From the IMG/VR virus record IMGVR_UViG_3300031758_000123, positions 1-49,367 of that record: a DNA stretch of 49,367 bases. One strand, given 5' to 3'. This DNA is from a virus. The translations under genes were made by a program, and so were the position numbers. Shown here in pieces: positions 36,807-44,194 of the stretch; the first letter of the stretch is position 1, and every line of letters begins with the position of its first letter. The notes under the pieces were generated by a model. The model saw only the letters and a list, made by a program, of their open reading frames with translations. It was not told where the DNA came from and searched no databases.

Positions 36807-37760
36807 ATGGCCTGGATAGATGATCTATTTTCAGTACCAGAAAGAATAACGAATCAAATCAATCAAGCTGTAACAGGTGCGATAGGTATTCCAAATTCCA
36901 CAAAAGGAAGAATTTCTGATTTCAAATCTAGTTTTGTCAAAGACCTTGCAAGACCAAGCCGATTTGATATTCTTCTTCCAATACCTTTTGCCATGACACC
37001 ATATATTTCTTCTTCTAGAAGTTTACAATATCGATGCGAAGCAACACAATTGCCAGGAAGAACTTTTGCAACTACAGAACAAAAGACTTATGGTCCAATA
37101 GAAAAACATCCATATCTAACAACATTTAATGATATAGATTTAACTATCATTGTTGACGATGATATGAATCAAAAGATATTTTTTGATGCGTGGTTAAATT
37201 ATATTAACCCACAATACAATAACAATTTTAGATATCGTGATGATTATGCTTCCACATTAACAGTTAATCAATATGATGTAACAAATCAATTATCATATTC
37301 GATCAATTTGTACAATGCATATCCAATTGCAATCAATCAAATGGATTTAAATTGGAATGACGATGGTTATCATAGACTATTGGTAACATTCTCATACACA
37401 TATTGGAAAAATAATTCATTACAAGCAATTGGTATGGAACTGATAGATCAAGGCCTTGCAGACTTTTCCAGCATTTCAGACGGCCTTGGTCCAATAGCCG
37501 CTATTGGTGGTGCAGACAGAGGTTCTATGCCTATAGTAGATTCTCCAACAACTGAAGGTTGGATTGATCCAACGTTATATGAAGGTGGTTTGGATAATTC
37601 TGACTTAATGGGTGATATAGACAATTGGGATCTAATGAATCCAATTGGCGGCGATACACCAAATGAAGTTTCGTTTGAAAACCAAAACACAGAAGAAAAT
37701 AACTTTGGTTTGGATAATTCGGAATTGATAGGTGATATAGATAATTTTGATCTACAGTAA
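36807..37760 (+). CDS. Tail-tube-fold baseplate protein (gp54/gp19-like) with repeated acidic C-terminus
   Basis: The protein has 317 residues (T4 gp54: 320). 'LARPSRFDILLPIPFAM', then 'LQYRCEATQLPGRTFATTEQ', 'IEKHPYLTTFNDIDLTIIVD' and 'FFDAWLNYINP' match the tail-tube domain of gp19/gp54. gp54 initiates the tube on the baseplate; gp48 is on the opposite strand just upstream. The C-terminal 60 residues are acidic and have two copies of 'GLDNS-(D/E)-L-(M/I)-GDIDN-(W/F)-DL' (DNA near 37587-37640 and 37707-37757). A function for these copies, for instance docking of hub partners, is unknown. Confidence 0.65.
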   Translation: MAWIDDLFSVPERITNQINQAVTGAIGIPNSTKGRISDFKSSFVKDLARPSRFDILLPIPFAMTPYISSSRSLQYRCEATQLPGRTFATTEQKTYGPIEKHPYLTTFNDIDLTIIVDDDMNQKIFFDAWLNYINPQYNNNFRYRDDYASTLTVNQYDVTNQLSYSINLYNAYPIAINQMDLNWNDDGYHRLLVTFSYTYWKNNSLQAIGMELIDQGLADFSSISDGLGPIAAIGGADRGSMPIVDSPTTEGWIDPTLYEGGLDNSDLMGDIDNWDLMNPIGGDTPNEVSFENQNTEENNFGLDNSELIGDIDNFDLQ

Positions 37761-37798
37761 CCAGATGGTGATTAATTTTTTAATGGAGTGAAAATAAA

Positions 37799-38524
37799 AT
37801 GGCTTTACCTAAAATTGATGTACCAACTTATGAAGTTGAATTGCCGGTTTCTAAAAAGAAAATTAAATTTAGACCGTTTCTAGTCAAAGAACAAAAAAAT
37901 TTACTGATGGCTATGGAATCATCGGATTCCATCACAGTACAGCAAGCAATTTCTGATATACTCAATAATTGTACACTAACAGACAATATCAATATTGACA
38001 AACTTCCAATTGTTGATATTGAATATTATTTTTTACAACTGAGATCAAAATCTGTTGGTGAGGTTGTTGAATCAAAATATCGATGCAACAATGTTGTTGA
38101 CGATAAAGAATGTGGTAATATAATGGAACACAATCTTGATTTGACACAAATCAAAGTACAACAAGATGAATCTGTTTCTCCAGAAATTCAATTAACAGAT
38201 AAATTAATGATAAAAATGAAATACCCACAGTTTGGCATAGTAAAGGACTCTTTAATGTTGGAAGATATTAATGAAGTTACCTTTAATATGATTTCACAGA
38301 GTATAGAATATGTTTATGATGGTGAACAGTTTTACTATGACCACGAAGCACAACCAGGTGAAATGTTGGAGTTTGTAGAAGGTATGAATCAAGAACAATT
38401 TACAAAGGTTGAAAAGTTCTTTAATAATCTTCCAAAATTAAAAAAAGATATAGATTTAACTTGTAGTAAATGTGGTTTTAAACATAAAATTGCAGTAGAA
38501 GGCTTAGAAAATTTTTTCGGTTAA
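37799..38524 (+). CDS. 26: Baseplate hub assembly protein gp26, frameshift donor
   Basis: The protein has 241 residues. 'VPTYEVELPVSKKKIKFRPF' followed by 'LVKEQKNLLMAME' is the start of the T4 gp26 baseplate-assembly family (PF12322-type). Cysteines C96/C105 and C222/C225 make a likely zinc site. In T4 gp26 is required for hub assembly. A GGAG site lies upstream. The last codons are GAA AAT TTT TTC GGT TAA, containing the slippery heptamer A-AAT-TTT at 38509-38515; the -1 frame stays open for 63 codons past it into a gp51-like sequence. Confidence 0.8.
   Translation: MALPKIDVPTYEVELPVSKKKIKFRPFLVKEQKNLLMAMESSDSITVQQAISDILNNCTLTDNINIDKLPIVDIEYYFLQLRSKSVGEVVESKYRCNNVVDDKECGNIMEHNLDLTQIKVQQDESVSPEIQLTDKLMIKMKYPQFGIVKDSLMLEDINEVTFNMISQSIEYVYDGEQFYYDHEAQPGEMLEFVEGMNQEQFTKVEKFFNNLPKLKKDIDLTCSKCGFKHKIAVEGLENFFG
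38509..38515 (+). other. Slippery heptamer A AAT TTT for probable -1 ribosomal frameshift
   Basis: In the gp26 zero frame the heptamer reads A AAT TTT (X XXY YYZ). A second overlapping heptamer T TTT TTC follows at 38512-38518. Slippage here moves ribosomes into the frame of the gp51-like ORF, which has no stop before 38704. A stem ACGAA/TTCGT lies at 38560-38572, rather far downstream. No pseudoknot was identified by eye. Confidence 0.6.
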
Positions 38525-38706
38525 CTTTTCGTCATGACAATCTGAGAAATTATTACAAAACGAACTTTTCGTTAATGCAGCACCACAAATATAGTTTGAC
38601 CGAACTTGAAAATATGTTACCATGGGAAAGAGATATTTACATAGCTCTGTTGATTTCGTTTATTGAAGAAGAAAATCAAAAAATACGAGAGAGACAGAGA
38701 AAATAG
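38515..38706 (+). CDS. 51: gp51-like hub-assembly extension, read by -1 frameshift
   Basis: The open frame runs from the slippery site to TAG at 38704-38706. It encodes FRLTFRHDNLRNYY, then MQHHKYSLTELENMLPWERD and the helix IYIALLISFIEEENQKIRER. An ATG at 38575 would allow a separate 43-residue protein. The 'HH-x-x-SL-x-EL-x-x-MLPWERDIY' pattern is of the second-frame or gp51 type, like 'WERdiYi' sequences in tail-assembly chaperone extensions. In T4 gp26 and gp51 are hub-assembly catalysts; here they seem to form a gp26/gp26-51 pair comparable to lambda G/GT. Homology is by short motif only. Confidence 0.65.
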   Translation, partial: FRLTFRHDNLRNYYKTNFSLMQHHKYSLTELENMLPWERDIYIALLISFIEEENQKIRERQRK

Positions 38707-38709
38707 TAA

Positions 38710-40152
38710 ATGCCTAAAGAAATTGGTGAACAAATCAAAAAGACCGTTGGCGTCTTATTAGGAGGTAGTGGCGTAAATGCCAGTACCACTAAAGTCAATT
38801 CCATTTCACCAAAAATAACTACTGCTAAAAAAGTTGATGCGATAGATCCTTCTTTGGCTGGACTATCTGCTGTTCAATTACTTGGTTCAATATATGAAGA
38901 ATTAAAAAAACAAGAAACAGCAAGACGATTCGAATCGGAGTTGGATAGTCGTTTTCAAGAAGAAATAAATCTTGAAGAAGATTTAAGACATAGAGAATTG
39001 ATAAAAGCTTTAACAGGTAGAAGACCAGAGAAAAAGGTACAAGATTCAAAATCAAGAGCCAGAAAAGAAGAAGTTACAGAAGTACCTAAACCAAAAGTAG
39101 AACCAAAGCCAAAAGTCACTAAAAAAGCTCCTGCAAAAGGAAAAGTCACTAAAAAAGCTCCTGCAAAAGGACGTGCAGCAGAGGCACCAAAAGCACCTGA
39201 AGCAAAACCGCCGGCAGCACCAGCACCTAGAGCACCAGAAGTAAAACCTCCTACACCAAAAGCACCAGAGGTTAAACCACCGCCTGCTCCAACACCTAGA
39301 GCACCTGAGGTTAAACCTCCTGCAGCACCAGCACCAAAGCCTACAGCAAGGCCTGCACCTAAAAAAGAAGTACCTAAACCAACAGCAGAAAAGGTGCTGA
39401 AACCAACACCTAAACCTCCTGCAGGAACAGATACAGCAGTAAAGCAAATGATTCGAAAGAACGAAGGTTTTGTTCCATATCCATATAAAGATTCAAGAGG
39501 TCTTTGGACAATTGGTGCTGGTCACCTTCTTGGTAAAGATGGTAAAACATTGCCGCCAGAATATGCACAATATAAAAACAATGGTGCTGCCAATGCAAAA
39601 GGTAACAACAGAACACCAGCAATGTCACAAGAAAAACTAGAAGAATTATTTGATAAAGACTACGAAAAACATAAAGCCATTGCCATGAAAGGTCCTGGTT
39701 GGAATTTAGCCAATGATGATGGTAAAGCTGCATTAATAGATTTAGCTTTCAACATGGGTGAATGGTGGAAAAAGTTTCCAGGTGCAACCGAAGCACTCAA
39801 TCAAGGAAATTTTGAACTTGGAGCCGATGAATTAAAATATAAAAACGGAAAAACTAAAAAAGAATATAGTGATTATTATAAACAAGTTGGTAATAGAGCA
39901 GAACGAACAACATCGATGTTAAGACGAGGAAAGTCAACAGAAAGTCAAATAGCTTCTACTGTGCCTCCACAACCAAATAGTGGAACAAAAATTGATAAAT
40001 CATCTACTGAAAATTCACAATTACATGAAAGTTTAAATAATAAAAAACCTGCTGTTATTGTTAATGAAACAACAGAAACCAATTCAAAGATTAATAAAGT
40101 GCAAGACAAATCTATGCCACAAGACGACAGACCTGCTTGGAAGAAAAAATAA
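38710..40152 (+). CDS. T4-lysozyme-type muramidase fused to a long Pro/Ala/Lys linker
   Basis: The protein has 480 residues. Residues 1-115 are helical, including 'EEINLEEDLRHRELIKALTG'; residues about 120-240 are a Pro/Ala/Lys-rich linker with 'KVTKKAPAKG' and 'APEVKPP' repeats. The lysozyme domain runs from about 245 to 410: 'MIRKNEG' (E252), 'YPYKDSRG' (D261), 'WTIGAGHLL' (T267, H272) align with E11, D20, T26 and H31 of T4 lysozyme, and 'NRAERTTSMLRRG' (from N395) with its C-terminus. All catalytic residues are kept. It lies in the hub-assembly island, not next to gp5, so a virion-associated tail lysozyme relocated from gp5 is plausible; an endolysin is also possible. Confidence 0.75.
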   Translation: MPKEIGEQIKKTVGVLLGGSGVNASTTKVNSISPKITTAKKVDAIDPSLAGLSAVQLLGSIYEELKKQETARRFESELDSRFQEEINLEEDLRHRELIKALTGRRPEKKVQDSKSRARKEEVTEVPKPKVEPKPKVTKKAPAKGKVTKKAPAKGRAAEAPKAPEAKPPAAPAPRAPEVKPPTPKAPEVKPPPAPTPRAPEVKPPAAPAPKPTARPAPKKEVPKPTAEKVLKPTPKPPAGTDTAVKQMIRKNEGFVPYPYKDSRGLWTIGAGHLLGKDGKTLPPEYAQYKNNGAANAKGNNRTPAMSQEKLEELFDKDYEKHKAIAMKGPGWNLANDDGKAALIDLAFNMGEWWKKFPGATEALNQGNFELGADELKYKNGKTKKEYSDYYKQVGNRAERTTSMLRRGKSTESQIASTVPPQPNSGTKIDKSSTENSQLHESLNNKKPAVIVNETTETNSKINKVQDKSMPQDDRPAWKKK

Positions 40153-41415
40153 ATGGACTACTACGAAGCCAGAAGAATAAGAAAACAAGGATTCACCTCA
40201 CTACTAGCACGAAAACTAGCAGAAGGTGATAAAGGCATTTTTTCTTCAATAGGTGCCACATTAAGTGAAAGACAAAAAGCAAGAATGACTGGATTAAAAG
40301 AAAAATTTGATCCACTCAATATTGCAAAATTTCTTACTGGAGGATCTAAATTAGGTCCAGCCATACTTGGCAATCTGTTAGGTAGAACAAAGAGTGATAT
40401 ATCATATTTTACTGGTCAAAGACCAACATCAACCAAAATTAATAGATTGGAATCAGATGATAGCGGTCTAAGCGATATACTAAGTAAAATGCTCACCTAT
40501 ATGAAAAATGTGAATGAAGAAAACCAAAAAAATAAACAAAAAGAAAATAATTTTAAAGAAGAATTGGAATTAGAAAGATTAAAGAGACACAAAGAACTTA
40601 TTGCTGCTCTAACTAATAGGCAATATGAAGGTACTGCAACTGCTGTAAAAATAGAACAACAAGGTCAATCTCTTTTTGATATGATAACCGATTTATTTGG
40701 TGTTGCTGGCGGTGCTATAACTGCATTTAAATGGCTTGGCAGATTAGGTGGATTCTTGGCCAGTCCACTTGCATTAGGTGGTTTAACTGTTGTTGGCATT
40801 GCTTATGCCATGTACAAGATGTTATCTGATCCTAGTGGTTACGATAACGATCCAGATTCAGATTTTAATAGAGGTTTAAGAGCAACACAAAGAGTTGGTG
40901 GTATTGCTGGTGTTAGAGAAATGATGGAAAAACGTGAGAAGTTACCTGAATATGAAAGAACAATGGAAGATATAAAAGACTTTCAAAGGTTAAACAATCT
41001 AGGTGAACCAGCAACTGATGCACAACTATCTGGATTTTCAAAAAGAGGAACGGAATCAGCAAAAGCGGTTGAAGATTATAAAAAGATGCGTGATCGTGGT
41101 GAAATACCTGTGGTTGACCCAGAGTTCGTTGGACGTCCGCCTTCTCAGCAGGACCGGTCTTCAATAGAATTTGGAACTACACCACCAGCAGTTGAATCTG
41201 CTCCAGCGTCAGGCCAACAATTAGAAAGATCTCAAGCAGATAATTTAAATTTGAAAGTGCAAGATAAAGTTTCTCAACAACAAGATGTAGTTAATACAAG
41301 AAGAATTGACAATGCTGTAAGTGAACAAGTTCCAACACCTAAAAATTTACCTGCTGTTCGTAATTTGGAACCGACATTTGAATCTATGATACTAGACAAT
41401 ACAAGAACAATATAA
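40153..41415 (+). CDS. Tail hub/tape-measure-like protein with membrane helices
   Basis: The protein has 420 residues. Start ATG directly follows the TAA of the lysozyme gene. Residues 120-160 (ELELERLKRHKELIAALTNR) resemble residues about 80-105 of that neighbouring protein. Residues about 176-225 have two hydrophobic helices (DLFGVAGGAITAFKWLGRLG, LASPLALGGLTVVGIAYAMY), a tape-measure-like or membrane-inserting feature. The C-terminal 100 residues are polar and disordered and include 'KVQDK', as does the end of the lysozyme protein. It occupies the place of T4 gp28/gp29 relative to gp26, but clear homology is not visible; a role in hub-to-membrane passage is inferred. Confidence 0.5.
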   Translation: MDYYEARRIRKQGFTSLLARKLAEGDKGIFSSIGATLSERQKARMTGLKEKFDPLNIAKFLTGGSKLGPAILGNLLGRTKSDISYFTGQRPTSTKINRLESDDSGLSDILSKMLTYMKNVNEENQKNKQKENNFKEELELERLKRHKELIAALTNRQYEGTATAVKIEQQGQSLFDMITDLFGVAGGAITAFKWLGRLGGFLASPLALGGLTVVGIAYAMYKMLSDPSGYDNDPDSDFNRGLRATQRVGGIAGVREMMEKREKLPEYERTMEDIKDFQRLNNLGEPATDAQLSGFSKRGTESAKAVEDYKKMRDRGEIPVVDPEFVGRPPSQQDRSSIEFGTTPPAVESAPASGQQLERSQADNLNLKVQDKVSQQQDVVNTRRIDNAVSEQVPTPKNLPAVRNLEPTFESMILDNTRTI

Positions 41416-41444
41416 AAACCCACCTTTCGGTGGGTTTCTTTTTT
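41416..41444. terminator. Bidirectional rho-independent terminator
   Basis: Perfect 9-bp stem AAACCCACC (41416-41424) / GGTGGGTTT (41429-41437) with a TTTC loop, followed on the plus strand by CTTTTTT. On the minus strand the A run upstream of the stem gives a U tail. It ends the plus-strand island, directly after the 420-residue gene stop, and the convergent minus-strand permease unit. Confidence 0.9.
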
Positions 41445-41451
41445 CTACTAA

Positions 41452-41610
41452 TTACTTCTTAGCAGGTTCTTTCTTAGCTTCTGCCTTTGGTGCATCTTTC
41501 TTAACTTCTGCTTTTGGAGCATCCTTCTTTGGCTCTTCTTTCTTAGCAGGAGCTTGTGCATAAACGGAAGTTGCGAAAAGTGCGGTTGCGAGAATTGCGA
41601 TTGCTTTCAT
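41452..41610 (-). CDS. Small secreted Lys/Ala/Pro-rich protein
   Basis: The protein has 52 residues. A signal peptide MKAIAILATALFATSVYA is followed by a likely cleavage before QAPAKK, then a repetitive KKEEPKKDAPKAEVKKDAPK tail with two 'KKDAPKAE' units. A strong AAGGAGA ribosome site supports the start. Small AQAPAKKEEPKK-type periplasmic proteins occur in proteobacteria; here the gene lies just downstream of the permease and before the shared terminator, so it could have been acquired with it from a host. Function unknown; a periplasmic charged peptide or envelope modifier is possible. Confidence 0.7.
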   Translation of the reverse strand: MKAIAILATALFATSVYAQAPAKKEEPKKDAPKAEVKKDAPKAEAKKEPAKK

Positions 41611-41620
41611 GTAAATCTCC

Positions 41621-42649
41621 TTAGATTATAAAAGTAAAAATAAATCCAGTTACTATCAATATTCCACACCAAGAACCCAAAGCTTTATAGTATGTTGTCA
41701 ATGGCGTACCAAAATAACGATTGCCTATCATCACACACTTATGCGTTGGACTTAATAGATAAGCAGCATAATCTAATGCAAAGAACCATAAGAAGTACTC
41801 TGTACCAAAAACCTGAGCCATCAATACGGCGATTGCAACAAATTTACCACTAGAACCCATTAAGAAACTTGCTATAAAACCGATAGCACTTATTACTGCC
41901 ATGCCGACAAAGGTAGATGGATCAACCAACGTATCTTTAATCATAGTGGCAAAAGCTTTATCATAGGACTTAAAATAATTTCCTAAAATAATTACTACTG
42001 CAACAATAACAAGAACATCCCACTTAATATAACCAAGTAACTTCTTGATGTTCCATTGTTGTGTCAAAAACACATAATATAATGCCAAAAATCCAAAACA
42101 AGCGATCATTAGCTTCTCATCGTAAATGTATAAACCAATTGCAGCAAACATTGGCAATACATTTCTGATGACTGAACTTATTTTAAAATTTGTAGGAGTA
42201 ATTGCAACATCTTCTTCTTTGATTTGATACCAGAGATACCAACCAAGAAATACAATACTTGCAATTACAAGAGGTGCTATCATTCCGATAAAAGCAGCAT
42301 ATGTTATTCCAAACGCTGCAATAGGAATAAGAACTGTTTTTTCTAACGGCGACCACAGATAGTAGTGGTGTGTCGATAGATAATCAACAATTCCCATTTT
42401 TTCACGGCCTTTACCATCTTTAGGTGCAACCGTATCTAATAGACCTGCTGATACAGTAACACGACCTTCGATTGGTAAAATACCACCAATAGCACTTAGG
42501 AGAACTACAACGAATCTATTACTACGAAATGTATTTCTAATATAAGAATACGCTGGGGCAAAAAGAGAATACTCTTTTGCTAGTCCAGCAGTAATCATAA
42601 TGAAAAATATCATCCATAGATACGATAGATTTTTAAATAAAAAATCCAT
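41621..42649 (-). CDS. DUF401-like integral membrane permease
   Basis: The protein has 342 residues and about ten hydrophobic segments, beginning LSYLWMIFFIMITAGLA and ending ILIVTGFIFTFII. 'LLSAIGGILPIEGRVTVSAG' and 'LDYAAYLLSPTHKCVMIGNR' resemble the two conserved loops of DUF401 membrane proteins, a transporter-like family (related to ion/citrate permeases). Such genes are unusual in phages. A GGGAG site precedes the ATG; the upstream gp32 terminator ends only about 18 nt before the start. It is probably a host-derived auxiliary gene that changes uptake or export in the infected cell. Substrate not predictable. Confidence 0.6.
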   Translation of the reverse strand: MDFLFKNLSYLWMIFFIMITAGLAKEYSLFAPAYSYIRNTFRSNRFVVVLLSAIGGILPIEGRVTVSAGLLDTVAPKDGKGREKMGIVDYLSTHHYYLWSPLEKTVLIPIAAFGITYAAFIGMIAPLVIASIVFLGWYLWYQIKEEDVAITPTNFKISSVIRNVLPMFAAIGLYIYDEKLMIACFGFLALYYVFLTQQWNIKKLLGYIKWDVLVIVAVVIILGNYFKSYDKAFATMIKDTLVDPSTFVGMAVISAIGFIASFLMGSSGKFVAIAVLMAQVFGTEYFLWFFALDYAAYLLSPTHKCVMIGNRYFGTPLTTYYKALGSWCGILIVTGFIFTFII

Positions 42650-42666
42650 AATATACTCCCATTACA

Positions 42667-42697
42667 ATAAAAACCACTCTCTTTTTAGGGAGAGTGG
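42667..42697 (-). terminator. gp32 terminator, just upstream of the permease
   Basis: Stem CCACTCTC (42674-42681) / GAGAGTGG (42690-42697), 8 bp, followed on the minus strand by TTTTTATT. A second hairpin ATATGGT/ACCATAT (42704-42724) precedes it. Since the permease ATG is at 42649, its expression probably depends on readthrough. Confidence 0.8.
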
Positions 42698-42741
42698 GCC
42701 TCTATATGGTCCAACGAACCATATTCTTAAAAGTTGACAGG

Positions 42742-43620
42742 TTATTCTTCGTCTGCCAACTTTGCAAAGTATGCCATGTCATCATCTTCTTCAGATACTT
42801 CAGGCATCTTTGGCTCAGACTTTGCTTTCTCCTTGATCTGTTCTACGGTTGTCTTTGGTGCAGGTGTTTCACCATTCAAACCAAGAACTTTATCTAGGCG
42901 TTTCTTCAATTCATCATACGATTTGAATTCTTTGTCTGAAAGCAATTCTTTCAATGAGAATTCAGATTTCCAGATTTTCTCCAACTCATCGTCATCATCC
43001 AATAATACAGATGAGGATTCGAATTCAGATTTATCGTAGTTCTGATATCCATCAACTTTACGAATCTTCAGTTTGAAGTTTGCACCTTTCCACATATCAA
43101 ATGGATTAACTGCACTCTCATCTTCAAATTGTGGGTTCATTGCTTCAGAAATCTTATCAAAGATTTTCTTACCAAACTTAAACAGTTTTACTTTGCCTTC
43201 ATTTTCAGGATGCTTTGGATCAGATACGATATAAACATTCGCAACATAATTTAGTTTACGCTTTTGCTTACGAACTACATCTTTATTGGCTTCAATGCCA
43301 GAATTCCACAATGAAGAATTGTGTTCGCAAACAGGACATTGTTCATTCTTTGTTGTTAAACAATTATCGATTAACCATCCACCAGGACCTTGGAATCCAT
43401 GTGAGAACACTTTAACCCAAGGTAATGCATCATCACCATCGGTTGCAGGTGCAGGTAGAAAACGAATAGTAGCCATGCCGTTGCCAGCTTTGTCTACTTC
43501 TGGTTTCCAATAATTGTCGGATTTTTCTGCGCCTTCAGATGATTGACTGATTGCTTCAATTGCTTTGGCGAGTTTGTCGAGATTGCCAGATTGGCGTTTG
43601 AGGTTTTGAAAACTACTCAT
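42742..43620 (-). CDS. 32: Single-stranded DNA-binding protein gp32
   Basis: The protein has 292 residues (T4: 301). The N-terminal 'SFQNLKRQSGNLDKLAKAIE' is the cooperativity region. 'SDNYWKPEVDKAGNGMATIR-FLPAP' opens the OB-fold core, and the zinc site is H74, C87, C95, C98. The C-terminus is acidic (PEVSEEDDDMAYFAKLADEE), which in T4 interacts with replication partners such as gp59. It is coded near gp59 and gp33 as in T4. Confidence 0.95.
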   Translation of the reverse strand: MSSFQNLKRQSGNLDKLAKAIEAISQSSEGAEKSDNYWKPEVDKAGNGMATIRFLPAPATDGDDALPWVKVFSHGFQGPGGWLIDNCLTTKNEQCPVCEHNSSLWNSGIEANKDVVRKQKRKLNYVANVYIVSDPKHPENEGKVKLFKFGKKIFDKISEAMNPQFEDESAVNPFDMWKGANFKLKIRKVDGYQNYDKSEFESSSVLLDDDDELEKIWKSEFSLKELLSDKEFKSYDELKKRLDKVLGLNGETPAPKTTVEQIKEKAKSEPKMPEVSEEDDDMAYFAKLADEE

Positions 43621-43634
43621 GGTATTTCCTTTCG

Positions 43635-43664
43635 TATTAACGGAGTATAACGGTATATAAACGG
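43635..43664. promoter_or_regulatory. Three direct repeats before gp32
   Basis: On the plus strand TATTAACGG (43635-43643), TATAACGG (43646-43653) and TATAAACGG (43656-43664) are spaced 10-11 bases apart, in the leader of gp32 (start 43620). They may be an operator for a DNA-binding regulator, or in the mRNA an A/U-rich repeat for autogenous gp32 binding, as is known for T4 gene 32. The rest of the 88-nt gap is AT-rich and includes TATATAAAAG on the minus strand. Confidence 0.5.
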
Positions 43665-43708
43665 TGTATATTTCACAAAAAGATCATAATATACTTTTAT
43701 ATATCCAA

Positions 43709-44194
43709 TCACAAGTACATATTGAGAATGGATATGGTAGAAGGCCAATCAGTATGTAAAATACCAATGCCTCCTGCTTCGTCCCATTGTTTGATTACAC
43801 TTGGTGTGTCATCAATAATGATAGAAGTTGGTGTTGCATATTTCCATTTGTGTCTTTTGCCTGGTACAAAAAGAGGATTGAATGTAATCCCGTGAGTTTG
43901 TAACCAAACCATTTTCTGTTTGGAAATAGCATCATATCTTTCTTCATTCGCTGTTGAAGAAAGAATCTGTGTTGGTGCAGGAAACTTTCTTAGATATTCA
44001 ACGCCTTGCATGGCACCAGGCATCAAATCTAATGTTGCAAAATTTCCACCTTCGATGAATTCTTGAAACAGATGATCAAATTTTTTTTGTTTCTCTGCTT
44101 CTCTTGGTTGCATACCATGTAAACTAACATATCGTTTATTAAAGTCTGCAATGACACCATCCATGTCAAGGTAAATATGTGTGATCTTAAGCAT
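43709..44194 (-). CDS. 5'(3')-deoxyribonucleotidase-like HAD phosphatase
   Basis: The protein has 161 residues. The HAD motif I is 'IYLDMDGVIADFNKRY' with D10 and D12; motif II lies at 'TQILSSTAN' (S79/S80), motif III Lys near K113/K116, and motif IV is 'IIIDDTPSVI' (D128, D129). This matches the NT5C family that dephosphorylates (deoxy)ribonucleoside monophosphates. In phage it could alter dNMP pools or recycle nucleotides during DNA synthesis. It overlaps the gp59 gene by eight bases. Confidence 0.75.
   Translation of the reverse strand: MLKITHIYLDMDGVIADFNKRYVSLHGMQPREAEKQKKFDHLFQEFIEGGNFATLDLMPGAMQGVEYLRKFPAPTQILSSTANEERYDAISKQKMVWLQTHGITFNPLFVPGKRHKWKYATPTSIIIDDTPSVIKQWDEAGGIGILHTDWPSTISILNMYL

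Noticed and set aside
39052-39447. Minus-strand 131-codon frame rich in Cys, Phe and Arg
   Set aside because: It is the antisense of the Pro/Ala/Lys linker of the lysozyme gene; its composition is a mirror artefact of codon bias.
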